Below are positions 47,602 through 55,564 of a stretch of 61,987 nucleotides of DNA, in pieces; the first letter of the stretch is position 1; each line of letters opens with the position of its first letter. The notes under the pieces were generated by a model. The model had not been told where the DNA came from and ran no database searches. It was given only the letters and a program-made list of their open reading frames with translations. This DNA comes from Candidatus Poribacteria bacterium (GTDB lineage: Bacteria; Poribacteria; WGA-4E; UBA9662). The stretch is from assembly GCA_030748495.1 (NCBI GenBank), contig JASMLX010000022.1, forward strand, positions 1-61,987, in the 5' to 3' direction. The position numbers and the translations under genes were made by a program.

Positions 47602-48703
47602 CTTACTAAAAACCGCATTACTACTAGTTCCAGGTATTGGGCAGTTGCTAACCCGTCAATTTGCCAAAGGTATCGATCTGATTTTACTGTTGGCTTTTGT
47701 GCTGTTGCCGATTGTGTTTGAGACAGAACATCTAACTTTCCTGTCTGCGATCTGTAAGATCGTGTTGCCTGCGATCTGGGTCTACAATGCTACCAACGTC
47801 TTTGGCTCTTTCTATTTTTCCTATCTCGGTTCAGCGCGCTACCGTCGCTTAATTTTGGCCTGTACCAGTTTAGGTCTTTTAGCTGAAGCCTTCCTGTTTG
47901 GCCGTACTAGCGTACTGGAGGATCTAAAATCGGTTACCATCGACAAATCTGAAACGGTGGTACCAACCGAAGGACAACTCGCGACACGAACCGAACCTAG
48001 GTCAGCAGAGATGACAGTTCCCCCCATCCAATCATCTGCTCAAACCAAACAGCCCTCGACAACTCAGACGCGACCCGCCAACCAAACGAAATCCCAGGTC
48101 GCAGATGCAGAATACGTGGATCAGGAGCCAGGCACCACTACAACACCGCTACAACGGTTCGTCAGGCAAAACAAACTACTCGACCAGGCATCGAATAAAT
48201 CCTACCTGGTGGTAGATGTAGCACAACAAAAGATGTGGTTGTTAAAAGGGGAGCAAATCTTAAAACACTATCAGGTCTCAACTGCTCGAGCGGGTACTGG
48301 TAATCGTCAAGGCTCTTTTCAAACTCCATTGGGGGCGCATCAGATCTACTCCAAGATCGGGAAAGATGCAGCAAAAGGAGCAGTTTTTGAAGGTGGGATC
48401 GTAACCGGGGAAATCGCGGAAAACCTCTGGAATCAAGAAAAACAGGATCCAGAAACCTCAAACGATATCGTTACCACTCGCATTATCCGCCTGACAGGAA
48501 TCGAAAAAGGAAAAAACAAGGGTGGTGAAGTCGATACGCTGATGAGGCGAATCTATATCCACGGCACAACTAGAGAGGAGGCAATTGGAAAACCGACCTC
48601 TCAAGGATGTGTCCGGATGATAAATGACGATATTATAGAGTTGTTTGATCTGGTTGAGCCGGGTGGGTTTGTCTATATCGCTGAGAGATTAAGCCGGGAA
48701 TAA
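47594..48703 (+). CDS. L,D-transpeptidase (YkuD) membrane protein
   Basis: In this 369-residue protein several hydrophobic segments near the N-terminus (LILLLAFVLLPIVF and others) suggest membrane anchoring. A Ser/Thr/Gln-rich linker of ~60 residues leads to a YkuD domain: SYLVVDVAQQKMWLLKGE, FQTPLGAH, IYIHGTT and the catalytic SQGCVRM with Cys. It cross-links or tailors peptidoglycan through Cys acyl transfer in the periplasm. ATG 47594 lies within the end of the glycosylase gene. An inverted repeat follows the stop. Confidence 0.93.
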   Translation: MFSLLKTALLLVPGIGQLLTRQFAKGIDLILLLAFVLLPIVFETEHLTFLSAICKIVLPAIWVYNATNVFGSFYFSYLGSARYRRLILACTSLGLLAEAFLFGRTSVLEDLKSVTIDKSETVVPTEGQLATRTEPRSAEMTVPPIQSSAQTKQPSTTQTRPANQTKSQVADAEYVDQEPGTTTTPLQRFVRQNKLLDQASNKSYLVVDVAQQKMWLLKGEQILKHYQVSTARAGTGNRQGSFQTPLGAHQIYSKIGKDAAKGAVFEGGIVTGEIAENLWNQEKQDPETSNDIVTTRIIRLTGIEKGKNKGGEVDTLMRRIYIHGTTREEAIGKPTSQGCVRMINDDIIELFDLVEPGGFVYIAERLSRE

Positions 48704-48722
48704 AAGTCAGCCAGAAGGAAGA

Positions 48723-48756
48723 AGATGTCGGTTAGTAGCGCTACCAACCGACATCT
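48723..48756. terminator. Inverted repeat after the L,D-transpeptidase gene
   Basis: AGATGTCGGTT (48723-48733) pairs with AACCGACATCT (48746-48756); the interior GTAGCGCTAC is itself palindromic, extending the stem. It lies between convergent genes but lacks a T-run on either side. Confidence 0.5.
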
Positions 48757-48771
48757 ATGAATTAGGGCAAG

Positions 48772-49578
48772 TTACTCGGTTCTAATCCTGGCCCAAGATA
48801 CAGTCAGCTTTCCAAGGCTATCTACGGCTAGCGCCCCATCAATACCCAGTTCGTAGATAGGTTTCAAGTCAGCTTCGCTCAAAGCAACGTCAAAGACCAT
48901 AGCCTCATCTACGGTGATTTCTCCATATCTAGGGTCGCAACACTGATCCCGTCCTATCCACAGCTCTTTGGCTTCTTCGGCAGCAATCGGTTTTTTATCC
49001 AGCTTGAGTTTACTTTCCTCTTTACCATCGACCAGAATCCTCCATTCGCCTGTTTTGCTGTCAAAAGTGCCAGTCCACATATGCCACTTATCAATATCTT
49101 TGATGTTGAGGACCTCACCATCTCTCCAACCGCCGGGCTTGTTCCAACACGCACCATTGCAAATGGGAAACGAGACACCCACACCACCTGAGTTATTGTG
49201 GATAATATAGGCGTTTCTCTTGGACATGATAACGCCATGCGCATTCCAAGATTTTGAGGCACTCTTAACCCAAGCGGAAACAGTAATGGCTTTCGTCGGG
49301 TTGGCATGTGGCTTTGTTTTCACATAAGCACTCTTACCATCAAACTCGATAGCATTACCAAACTTACCTTTTACCCATTTGCATTTGCCTTCCAGCTCGG
49401 CGTCTAGTCCTTCTCCGGAGTCATCTTTCGTCGTCTTACCTTTTCCTTCGTCAAACTTCCACAAGCCTACCAGATGTTTCTCCAAATCGACCACAGCGAA
49501 ACCTGGGGTAGCTAGTAAGAAACCAAACAGAATGAGACAACTCGTTGTCAAAAGTGCCATTTTTCTCATAGACATCAT
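48772..49578 (-). CDS. Secreted LamG / concanavalin-like domain protein, copy 1
   Basis: The protein has 268 residues. A signal peptide (LLTTSCLILFGFLLATPGFA) is followed by a single LamG-like domain: LVGLWKFDEGKGK, AITVSAWVKS, FPICNGACWNKPGGW, WHMWTGTFDSKTGEW and LWIGRDQCCDPRYGEITVD. Conserved Cys pairs suggest disulfides. The C-terminal tail GKLTVSWARIRTE recurs in the neighbouring copy. The domain probably binds glycans outside the cell; no enzyme motif is seen. AAGGAG precedes the ATG. Confidence 0.88.
   Translation of the reverse strand: MMSMRKMALLTTSCLILFGFLLATPGFAVVDLEKHLVGLWKFDEGKGKTTKDDSGEGLDAELEGKCKWVKGKFGNAIEFDGKSAYVKTKPHANPTKAITVSAWVKSASKSWNAHGVIMSKRNAYIIHNNSGGVGVSFPICNGACWNKPGGWRDGEVLNIKDIDKWHMWTGTFDSKTGEWRILVDGKEESKLKLDKKPIAAEEAKELWIGRDQCCDPRYGEITVDEAMVFDVALSEADLKPIYELGIDGALAVDSLGKLTVSWARIRTE
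48975..49031 (+). repeat. 57-base identical stretch, copy 1
   Basis: From CTTCGGCAGC to CCATCGA, this 57-base segment is identical to 49829-49885 in the neighbouring LamG gene, in the same orientation. It encodes the region around KEESKLKLDKKPIAAE. The rest of the two genes is more diverged. Confidence 0.75.
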
Positions 49579-49622
49579 TTTCTACTCCTTTTTTGCAGAC
49601 TTAAACTGCGTACGTATCCTGA

Positions 49623-50429
49623 TTACTGAGTTTTAAGGTTTGACCAAGTAGTAGACAACTTTTCAATGGCTTCGACAGCGGTTGTCGCAGCACCCAAACC
49701 AGTACTCATAATGCCTTGCTGTTGTCCGGCGGTTAAAGCAATGTTAAAGACGGCAACTTCGTCGAAAACGGCCTGACCATATCTAGGGTCACAACACTGA
49801 TCTCGTCCTATCCAGAGTTGTTTCTCACCTTCGGCAGCAATCGGTTTTTTATCCAGCTTGAGTTTACTTTCCTCTTTACCATCGATGAAAATCTTCCAGT
49901 CTCCTGTTTTGCTATCGAAGGTTCCGGCGTACATATGCCAAGTAGTAATATCTTTCGGTCCTACCTCACCATCTTTCCAGCCACCAGGTTTATTCCAGCA
50001 GGCGCCATTACAAATGGGAAAAGAAACCTTTGTTCCTCCAGCATTCGGGTGAATGATATAGGCGTTTCTTTTTGCAGCAATAAAACCGTTAGTATTCCAG
50101 GTTTTGGTTAAGCTTTTAACCCAAGCTAAAACGGTAATTGCTTCGGTCGGACTCTTATGCTTGGGCACTTCAATATAACCGGTTTTTCCGTCCAGTTCCA
50201 AGGCTTTACCAAATTTTCCATCGACCCATTTGGCACCGCCTTTGATAGTGGCATCAAGCCCTTTACCAGCGGCATCTTTGGCAACAGTCCCTTTACCTTC
50301 ATCAAACAGCCAAATACCGGTAGCGGCTGCTTTCAGGTCAGTAACACCAGCAAAACTTTGGCCGGTCAGCATCAGCCCAATTGTAACTAAGCAGGTCCAG
50401 ACCAGTACTGATTGAGTTAATCTAAACAT
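49623..50429 (-). CDS. Secreted LamG / concanavalin-like domain protein, copy 2
   Basis: It has about 268 residues from ATG 50429 (MFRLTQSV), which lies 12 bases after AAAGGAG; an ATG at 50441 directly abuts that site. The signal peptide contains VLVWTCLVTIGLMLTGQSFA. Like copy 1 it has ATGIWLFDEGKGT, AITVLAWVKS, FPICNGACWNKPGGW, LWIGRDQCCDPRYG and a KLSTTWSNLK tail. It lies 44 bases upstream of copy 1 on the same strand, so this is a tandem duplication. Function: probably extracellular glycan or surface binding. Confidence 0.88.
   Translation of the reverse strand: MFRLTQSVLVWTCLVTIGLMLTGQSFAGVTDLKAAATGIWLFDEGKGTVAKDAAGKGLDATIKGGAKWVDGKFGKALELDGKTGYIEVPKHKSPTEAITVLAWVKSLTKTWNTNGFIAAKRNAYIIHPNAGGTKVSFPICNGACWNKPGGWKDGEVGPKDITTWHMYAGTFDSKTGDWKIFIDGKEESKLKLDKKPIAAEGEKQLWIGRDQCCDPRYGQAVFDEVAVFNIALTAGQQQGIMSTGLGAATTAVEAIEKLSTTWSNLKTQ
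49829..49885 (+). repeat. 57-base identical stretch, copy 2
   Basis: This segment is identical to 48975-49031, 854 bases away in the paralogous LamG gene. Confidence 0.75.
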
Positions 50430-50623
50430 GAGTATAAACATCTCCTTTTTCCCAAAATGCAGGGCTCCAACCGTCTAAAACTGCGATCATCTAACCCTGA
50501 CATGAGGATTTTACATATTGCCCCAAATGGACAATGATATTTACTATAGTAATGCAGATCAGAAAAATTGTCAAACGTTTCTATAGCGAAAATTATCAAA
50601 TAGGCTGGTACTTTGTATATTTT

Positions 50624-53600
50624 CTATTTGATGACAGCAATTTTACCGGTTCGTCTTTGGTTATCGTGTTGCACCACGTAGATGTAAATCCCACTGGCAA
50701 TGCCAACTCCATCTTGATTTTGGAGATACCACAGTTTTTGACCTCGATCTTCTACTTGAAGCCGCAGAGTTTCCAGCCGTTGGCCGACAGGATTGTAGAT
50801 CTCAATTTCGGCCTCAATCGGTAATTGGTCGAAAATCACAGCCCCCTTGTGAAATTCGTTTGGGTGAACAGGATTCGGATAGACCTGAAGATAATCCAAA
50901 TTAGCAGGTAGGCCCTCGGACTTGGGCATTGCAAACACCGCTTCGTCACCTGTCGAAATGGTCAACCGATAGACCTGATCCGCTTGCAGGTTATCGAATG
51001 TCAAAACCAGACGCTGGCCCATTCGATCTAAAATCACTGAAGTAGGTTGTTGTGTTACCGTATTTGAAGGTTGGCTAACTTGGAATAGTGTAAAGTTTTG
51101 TTTGTTAAAAATATCATAATCGGTTAGATCCTCCCACAGATTTAGATCCAGGCGTCCATCGAAAGTCAGCCCAACCTGACGTCTGTTCAACGGCTTAACC
51201 TCTCTGAGTTCAGGCTGTGCTTTGACGGTTACTTTAACTTCATTACTTTTGGCCGTTTCAGCATCATCACTGGCAGAGACTGCATAACGGTAAACCGTAT
51301 CCGGTCGGAGGTCTTGGTCCAAAAAGGTGAGGGTTTGACTGGCTCCAATTTTCTGCCAGGCGCCCTCTTTTCCGATCGCTCGATAGATATTGAACTGGAC
51401 TGCTTCTGACTGCCAGTTCAATGTAACCTCCGTTGGTCGCCTTTGCCCGGTTGGGTCGGCGACTTTAGCCGTTAGCCCCCAGGGCGGTTGTTTTTGGGAG
51501 TCGGCATTGGTTAGCGTCCAGGCCACCATCTGCCGCACTTGGTTGACGTAGAGTTCTGCTTGACCATCAGCGTTGAAATCGGCTACCGTTACCTTAGGCG
51601 TTTCTCCAATCGGTTGATGCCAAACCGGTTTGAAATTGTGGTCGAACAGGTAAAGATTGGGAGTAATGGCAATTACTAAATTATTCTGCCGATCGTTGTC
51701 CAGATCAGCAATTGCTAAATCGCTCCCCTCAGGTGTATAGGGGAGGAATGATTGCGACCAGATCTGCTGGTAATCTCCCACCGATCTTTGGTAAGCAAAG
51801 GCATAAATTCCCCACTGAGCAGCGATTGAAGGAAGCGATGGTTGATCGACTTTACCACCGATCACGAAATCCGGAATGTCATCCCCTGTTAAGTCGCCAA
51901 CCGTTACCAGTCGGATATCTTGCAGCGGTAATTTGCCCTGCCAAGTTCTAGTTAACCTATCATCACCGGACGATGTATAAACAAATAGATCCCCTTCGCT
52001 GTCGCCAAAAACAACCTCCGTTTTTTGGTCGCCATCGAGGTCACCGATCCCCAACCTCTTAACAACGTTAGTGCCTTCGCTCGGATTGTTGACCTCCAGT
52101 ACTTGATCGAAGGTGTTATTCCCTCGATTTTCAAAAATGATGATCTGTCCTGTATAGTTGTTCAGGCCAATAATCTCCATTTGCCCATCCTGATCAAGGT
52201 CTGCCACCTGTGCGGTTTCGATGATCTCAGAAGACCAGCTTTTCTGCACCGAGTATTTCCCCTGCCCCTCTAGGATAAAGACCTGATCATCGTCGTAGCC
52301 GGCGATCTCTAGCCGACCATCTCGATCTAAATCGCCGACAAAAATGGGGGTGAACTTATCGACGATAGTATGTCGTAACGGGAAAAGGCCTCGTTGGTTT
52401 CGCTCATAGATCTGAACACCGGTAGTAAAAGATCCACTTAGCGGTAGCCCAACCAACTCAATTTGCCCATCCTCGTCAAAGTCAATAGGAGATTTAAAAT
52501 CGGCTAAATGAACGGGTGGAACACCAAGTGTCTGGCGACGAAAGCCACTTGGCGGAATGCGGTCATTCTGCGACCGGATCGTAAAGTGATCGGTAGTGGT
52601 CAAGCCAGCGACGTTGGTCGAGAGAATCGAAAACTCGTAATCTCCAGTTGGTAAATCGAGGAAGGAAAAGACGTGTTCACGACCGACCGCAGTTTCGGTA
52701 TCTTGATTTTTCCAGTTGGTCGTACCGGCCTGCTTCCAGTGTAAGGTATCAGCAGTTGGATCATCCGTTGCCCACAGTACAACTGGCAGATAGCGATCAC
52801 CAGCAAGCCAATTTTGGAAGGTTCGATGCTGGAGAACTGGCGGTGAGTGATCGACGTAGACCACGACCTCATCGTTTATTTGTTGTTGATCTGATCCTTT
52901 TACCAGGAGTCTGACCGTGTAGATTCCTTCCGACAGGGTTTCGGTATTCCAGACTGATAACAACTGATTATTTTTAAGTATGAAACTGGGAGGTTCAATC
53001 GAAATCCAGTTTGCCGGTGTAGTCGACAGTCCGTACTGCAATTGCCAACTTTGAAAGCCGAAACCGCCAGCACTCCCCCAGACCTCGATCTGCCGGTGAC
53101 TGCCAATTCCTGTCTCTGGAGCGGTAATATGAGCCTGAAGGCTTATACTTCTCTGAATTGCTGCGGCTGCATCCAAATAACCCGCCCCCATGAATTCTGG
53201 GCTCTTCGGCATCGGCTTAGCCGTACTGACTAAGATTTGACGGATTTCCTCCGCTGTCAAGTTGGGACGTTTCGACATCATCAATGCTGCCACTCCAACC
53301 ACATGTGGCCCTGCCATTGAAGTGCCCGACAACAGACGGTACGTGTCTTGGATTTGGGTGCTAAGGATCTCATTACCCGGTGCTACAATGTCAACACCTG
53401 CACCAAAGTTGGACTGATAAAACCGTTCATCATTCTGGTTGCCCGAAGCCACCGCCAAAACTTGTCGATAACCTGCCGGATAGATAACGTTTCCTTTCAT
53501 ATCGTTGCCAGCAGCGGCGACTAGTAGTACGCCTTGTGCATCGGCATAGGTGAGAACATCACGGATGACGAAAGAGAGACGGTCACTGCCCCAACTCATG

Positions 53601-54445
53601 TTGATAACCTTGGCTCCGTTATCGACGGCATAGATAATTCCGGCCGCCGAGTTACTATCCCGCATTCCAGTCCCACCATAACGCTGAGAAGCACCCACCC
53701 GAATGGCCATGATTTTACAATTCCAGGCCACGCCCGCAATACCCATTTGGTTGTCGACTTTAGCTCCGACAATTCCCGCCACGTGTGTACCATGTCCCGT
53801 TTGGTCTATTGGCTTATGGTCGTCGTCTGTAAAATCCCAACCCACCAGATCATCAACATACCCGTTCCCATCGTCGTCAATCTGATTATCGGGAGTTTCT
53901 CCCTGATTTTGCCACATCTGACCTTGAAAATCAGCGTGGGTGTAATCGACGCCTGTATCAACCAGTGCGATGACAACCTGGGGGCTACCTCGTTCAATTT
54001 CCCAAGCCTCTGGCATCCTGATTTTCTCCAGATTCCACTGCTCGATATATTTGGGATCATTCGGTACTACGGATTGCGTTGGACGAATGTAATTGTAGGT
54101 GACGGCTTCGATTTCTGGATTAGACAAGCATTGCTGCCGCTTGATTTCCAGGTCTATACGTAATGGGAAATGGAGAAGGTAGATCCGTGACAGATTAACC
54201 GGTTCAGTGGAAGTATTCGAACGCCGATTGGGAAATAGCGGGGCTATCCTGTTGGCTTGGAGTGCATCCCGAACCGAGAGTGGATTTGCTGCTTGGGATA
54301 GCCGAACGATGAGTTGTTGTGCAACTTTTTGTTCAGTTGAGGAGGATCTGGGGAAATTGACTGCCGCCTGTAGGGGGAAAAAAGAAAAAATAATTGCTGA
54401 GGCAGAAAAAAAACAACAAAAAAAAACAGAGTTTTTTCGGTACAT
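50624..54445 (-). CDS. Large subtilase with FG-GAP repeats and sorting-tail-like C-terminus
   Basis: This 1273-residue secreted serine protease starts with a signal peptide (FSASAIIFSFFPLQA) and a ~100-residue propeptide. The S8 domain has catalytic Asp163 (ALVDTGVDYTH), His218 (TGHGTHVAGIVG), oxyanion Asn314 (AAAGND) and Ser376 (SGTSMAGPH). Ig-like segments lead to an FG-GAP/VCBS beta-propeller with repeated DxDxDG motifs (VGDLDRDGRLEIAG, IGDLDGDQKTEVV). A fibronectin-III-like part precedes a C-terminal ~85 residues with LQVYPNPVHP, EIEIYNPVGQ and GIYIYVV, resembling type IX secretion sorting tails. It probably degrades protein outside the cell. Confidence 0.93.
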   Translation of the reverse strand: MYRKNSVFFCCFFSASAIIFSFFPLQAAVNFPRSSSTEQKVAQQLIVRLSQAANPLSVRDALQANRIAPLFPNRRSNTSTEPVNLSRIYLLHFPLRIDLEIKRQQCLSNPEIEAVTYNYIRPTQSVVPNDPKYIEQWNLEKIRMPEAWEIERGSPQVVIALVDTGVDYTHADFQGQMWQNQGETPDNQIDDDGNGYVDDLVGWDFTDDDHKPIDQTGHGTHVAGIVGAKVDNQMGIAGVAWNCKIMAIRVGASQRYGGTGMRDSNSAAGIIYAVDNGAKVINMSWGSDRLSFVIRDVLTYADAQGVLLVAAAGNDMKGNVIYPAGYRQVLAVASGNQNDERFYQSNFGAGVDIVAPGNEILSTQIQDTYRLLSGTSMAGPHVVGVAALMMSKRPNLTAEEIRQILVSTAKPMPKSPEFMGAGYLDAAAAIQRSISLQAHITAPETGIGSHRQIEVWGSAGGFGFQSWQLQYGLSTTPANWISIEPPSFILKNNQLLSVWNTETLSEGIYTVRLLVKGSDQQQINDEVVVYVDHSPPVLQHRTFQNWLAGDRYLPVVLWATDDPTADTLHWKQAGTTNWKNQDTETAVGREHVFSFLDLPTGDYEFSILSTNVAGLTTTDHFTIRSQNDRIPPSGFRRQTLGVPPVHLADFKSPIDFDEDGQIELVGLPLSGSFTTGVQIYERNQRGLFPLRHTIVDKFTPIFVGDLDRDGRLEIAGYDDDQVFILEGQGKYSVQKSWSSEIIETAQVADLDQDGQMEIIGLNNYTGQIIIFENRGNNTFDQVLEVNNPSEGTNVVKRLGIGDLDGDQKTEVVFGDSEGDLFVYTSSGDDRLTRTWQGKLPLQDIRLVTVGDLTGDDIPDFVIGGKVDQPSLPSIAAQWGIYAFAYQRSVGDYQQIWSQSFLPYTPEGSDLAIADLDNDRQNNLVIAITPNLYLFDHNFKPVWHQPIGETPKVTVADFNADGQAELYVNQVRQMVAWTLTNADSQKQPPWGLTAKVADPTGQRRPTEVTLNWQSEAVQFNIYRAIGKEGAWQKIGASQTLTFLDQDLRPDTVYRYAVSASDDAETAKSNEVKVTVKAQPELREVKPLNRRQVGLTFDGRLDLNLWEDLTDYDIFNKQNFTLFQVSQPSNTVTQQPTSVILDRMGQRLVLTFDNLQADQVYRLTISTGDEAVFAMPKSEGLPANLDYLQVYPNPVHPNEFHKGAVIFDQLPIEAEIEIYNPVGQRLETLRLQVEDRGQKLWYLQNQDGVGIASGIYIYVVQHDNQRRTGKIAVIK

Positions 54446-54529
54446 TCTATTAGAATAACAACCGTAAACTCAGTCGTCAAGGTGGATTGTAGCCAGCCGG
54501 AGGGGCCAAATACCTCAGGGAGAAATCAG

Positions 54530-54558
54530 TTGACAAAACAGTAAAATTGGTTTATTAT
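54530..54558 (+). promoter_or_regulatory. sigma70-type promoter of nrdR
   Basis: A perfect TTGACA (54530-54535), a 17-base spacer and TATTAT (54553-54558) predict transcription from about 54565, leaving ~80 bases of leader before the nrdR ATG. No obvious NrdR-box pair is visible. Confidence 0.65.
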
Positions 54559-54645
54559 TGGCGGGCGGACAGGTTGAACATATTGGGCTATTTCTCCTCA
54601 GCCACACAACATCTTGATTGCCAGGCGGGTTTTGGGTTCTAAGCC

Positions 54646-55458
54646 ATGCGTTGTCCTTACTGCAAAAGCAATGAGACAAAAGTTATTGACAAGCGAACTA
54701 CCGATAGGGGAAATGCGACTCGCCGTCGCCGCGAATGTCTGGATTGCAGTAAGCGGTTTACCACTTACGAAAGGGCTGAAACACTAGATTTATTAGTGAT
54801 CAAAAAAAGTGGTCAGCGTGAACCTTTCGATCGCCAGAAACTTCGGCTTAGCCTAACCAAGGCCTGTGAGAAAAGGCCAATTGACCCGGACACAATCGAC
54901 AATTTGATCGGTGAGGCCGTACAACGGCTGATTGCGCTCCGTCGTAGCGAGGTTGAAAGCTATGCCATCGGCGAGATTGTAATGGAATTTCTGAAGGGCC
55001 TCGATGATGTAGCCTATATTCGCTTCGCTTCTGTCTATCGTGAGTTTAAAGATATTCGCGATTTCGAGAAAGAGGTTCTTCAAATTTCAGCGGATAGCAG
55101 TTTGCGATCTGCCGAAATAGTTGAGACACCGGAATGGATAACCGTCAAAGAGGCAGTCGCTATTTTTGGCGTGCCAGAGCGCACGCTTCGACGTTACATT
55201 TCCCAGCACAAGATCCGATCTCGCCTGGAAAATCGAGGTCGTTTGGTATATGCCAATGACATTCGACCGCCTAAAAATGACGGCAATCAAGGAAAATGGC
55301 TTGATGTTAAGGCTGCAATGGCGCATTTTGGCATGTCAGAGAGGACGGTTAGACGGTACATCTCTCAAGGTAAAATCGAGTCATCACTGGTCAATGGAAG
55401 GCGATTGGTCTATGCCAACTCTCAGTCGGAACCACATTCAGCTAAGCAACGCATTTAA
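54646..55458 (+). CDS. nrdR: NrdR-type repressor fused to two C-terminal helix-turn-helix repeats
   Basis: At 270 residues it is over 100 longer than usual NrdR (~150-170). The N-terminal zinc ribbon has Cys3, Cys6, Cys31 and Cys34 (MRCPYCKS, RRRECLDCSKRFTTYE). An ATP-cone covers about 48-140 (REPFDRQKLRLSL, VAYIRFASVYREF). Two similar ~41-residue units follow at 164-204 and 218-258: each has WxxVKxAxxxFGxxERTxRRYISQxKI and ends RLVYAN, like MerR/excisionase-type HTH domains. It should sense ATP/dATP and repress ribonucleotide reductase. Class II nrdJ starts 106 bases downstream. There is no Shine-Dalgarno site. Confidence 0.9.
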   Translation: MRCPYCKSNETKVIDKRTTDRGNATRRRRECLDCSKRFTTYERAETLDLLVIKKSGQREPFDRQKLRLSLTKACEKRPIDPDTIDNLIGEAVQRLIALRRSEVESYAIGEIVMEFLKGLDDVAYIRFASVYREFKDIRDFEKEVLQISADSSLRSAEIVETPEWITVKEAVAIFGVPERTLRRYISQHKIRSRLENRGRLVYANDIRPPKNDGNQGKWLDVKAAMAHFGMSERTVRRYISQGKIESSLVNGRRLVYANSQSEPHSAKQRI

Positions 55459-55564
55459 TGGACTCCCGATCGAGTAAACGCGCTATCATCTCCCCAACCA
55501 TTTTAATTTTTATTTATTAGCTTTTTTTAAATCAGGATCAAAGTTTTAAACGAGGGAAACATTT

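Noticed and set aside
54560..54645. Cobalamin riboswitch ahead of the B12-dependent reductase unit
   Set aside because: The leader is only ~80 bases and lacks a recognisable B12-box.
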